From: Phytophthora quininea
Taxonomy: Eukaryota; Oomycota; Peronosporomycetes; Peronosporales; Peronosporaceae
DNA length: 64,000 nucleotides
Direction of reading: 5' to 3'
NCBI GenBank assembly: GCA_011947345.1
Contig: JAAVTG010000033.1
Span: forward strand, 34,386 to 98,385
Below are positions 62,734 to 64,000 of the stretch, in pieces. Numbering within the stretch: the first letter of the stretch is position 1; the number at the start of each line of letters is the position of its first letter. Both the position numbers and the translations under genes were made by a program. Under the pieces are notes generated by a model. That model was not told the origin of the DNA. It worked only from the letters and a program-made list of their open reading frames with translations, and did no database searches.

Positions 62734-64000
62734 ATTGCAGTTCGAATTGTGTTGACGGCGAGGAAAATCGCAGTAGTGCTAGGAAATGGGCACCAAATGC
62801 AGCATAGACGCGAACACTTGTCTTGGAAGCTACCGGGGGCTGATGATCCTTGATTTGGTGTTTATTGCGTGCCATCCAACACACATAGAGATCAATGCTG
62901 CGCTTGACCATCCAGAGTGTCGAAAGATGTTCAACCAGGTCGTTTAGTGAACTGCCCAAATCGGTTCTTGGAGAGTGATGATCATAGTCCAGGTCACCGG
63001 CCTGTCTAGGCTGTCCTCCCAGTTTTGTGCAATAATCTTCCACAATGAAGGTGCTCGCTCGCAGTCAAAGAAGAGATGTCGATCCGTTTCAATGTCACTA
63101 CAACCGGAATATCCACAGATCAGGTCTGACGAGCTGAGCGTGCGTAGGAAATAAAATTTTGATCGTGTGAGGAGCAATTTCTAGCTGAGTCAAAATGCAG
63201 ATCCAAGTAAACGGGCAGGACGACACGCCGGAGCATCTTTAGAGCTTCGACGGTCTCAACTAAATCCGTTTGACTGAAATCGTCGACTTAGTAGAAAAGT
63301 GAATGGTCACTTACAGGTATTTGAGACGAACCCAGTAAAGGTTTCGTAGCGCTCTTTTGAAGGTGAGGGATAGCTCCACCTTCGTACTACTCTGCACCCC
63401 GGTTAGCGATAGGGGCAGTGCTGGTGCACAGGGGTCGTGGAGAGGGCCCAACTCGCCAGTCATCACAGTGTAGATGACGTAGATCACAGTAGAGAAAGTT
63501 GAGATGGCGCACCCGGTATCGAAGAGTTCATTCAGGGACTACCGACAGGAATCGAGCCATAAATGTAGGGGCCTCTGGCCAATAATCACTCATAAAGTCG
63601 AGTAACCACCGACATCCGGTCGCGTTAGCAAACTGCGTCCGAAATTAGGTATCGCCCTACTATTACCTAGAAGCGTGAGCGAGGAGTCCGTGCCATATCG
63701 AATAGCCAGTAGAGGGGAGCAGGATATCAAACGAACGCTCGGAGTAGCGCGTGCTGAAAATGAACTGGATCGACAGAGGTTTCACCCTGCATCTATGAAA
63801 TGGACGACCAACTGTCCATGAATACTGCCACCACAACGTAAGTAACACAACAGCCACGATTGCGGATCGAATCGTGTACGCGCAGTCGGAAAATCAAACG
63901 GAGTTCCAGAAGAACTACGGCCAGCAGTGCCGAAATTGGCGCCGGCGAGAGCTCATCGTTGTCCATATTCACAACTGTTGCAACAGGCGCAATCGCTGCA
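62734..64000 (-). mobile_element. LINE fragment in opposite orientation, 3' truncated
   Basis: Reverse-orientation copy of the 34128-35932 group: F-Y-F-L-R-T-L-S-S-S-D-L, C-G-Y-S-G-C and I-E-T-D-R-H-L-F-F-D-C (62944-63177) form the zinc-binding end of ORF2. Upstream sequence (63530-63900) matches about 34130-34450 and similarity continues beyond to the window edge, so this copy is longer at its 5' side. It ends at 62734, short of the 3' UTR, and lacks the stretch equivalent to about 34687-35156. Frames broken. Confidence 0.72.

Overview
The window reads as a repeat-rich stretch of an oomycete nuclear genome, most likely Phytophthora-like. Reasons: several paralogues of the oomycete M96 mating-specific / bZIP-START family, a bZIP regulator with an oomycete-style variant basic region, short introns (about 59-93 bp) with GT..AG ends and CTAAC/CTGAC-like branch sites, and a mixed transposon load of DIRS-like, Crypton, Helitron, MULE, hAT, pogo, PIF/Harbinger, Copia and OTU-bearing LINE relics. 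No rRNA gene, true tRNA gene or CRISPR array was seen. All assignments come from reading the sequence by eye; no database search was run.

Layout: 1-1130 is a PIF/Harbinger remnant. 1130-3940 is a tyrosine-recombinase retrotransposon (RT, RNase H, recombinase). 3925-8700 (-) is a LINE whose first coding region carries a CCHC knuckle and an OTU-type cysteine protease. 8730-9900 (-) is the 3' end of another LINE. 10.0-16.9 kb holds two broken M96-like genes and an intact bZIP gene, with SINE and LINE insertions between them. 17-26 kb is decayed transposon sequence (pogo/Tc5-type HTH, gag-like ORF, Crypton, hAT). 26.7-28.1 kb is a MULE. 28.4-34.0 kb returns to genic material: a short effector-like ORF, a second bZIP locus, an intact five-exon NmrA-like reductase and a third M96-like gene. 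34.1-35.9 kb is a LINE insertion with a clear target duplication. 36-37.7 kb has a 27-bp minisatellite and a bZIP fragment. 37.7-40.6 kb has a full-length tRNA-derived SINE, an apparently intact M96-like gene and a truncated one. 41.8-43.4 kb is a nearly intact pogo-type element with introns. 46.4-53.6 kb holds a spliced gene of unknown function and a Helitron followed directly by a SET-domain methyltransferase relic. 54.2-55.3 kb is a second Crypton with a GCR1_C-like domain. 56.2-58.5 kb is a diverged OTU-LINE. 58.6-61.75 kb is a Copia element, and the window ends in more LINE copies.

The underlying gene content is a local cluster of bZIP and bZIP-START (M96-like) transcriptional regulators, nine loci or fragments, interleaved with one oxidoreductase and heavily shredded by transposons. 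The strongest structural signal is a ~1.93-kb near-identical inverted duplication (13061-14986 against 29215-31147). One of its ends falls, in register, inside the bZIP coding region, so the 3' half of one bZIP gene sits on the diverged 5' half of a paralogue. Three nested insertions can be read at base resolution from target-site duplications, one of them confirmed by an empty-site paralogue inside the window.
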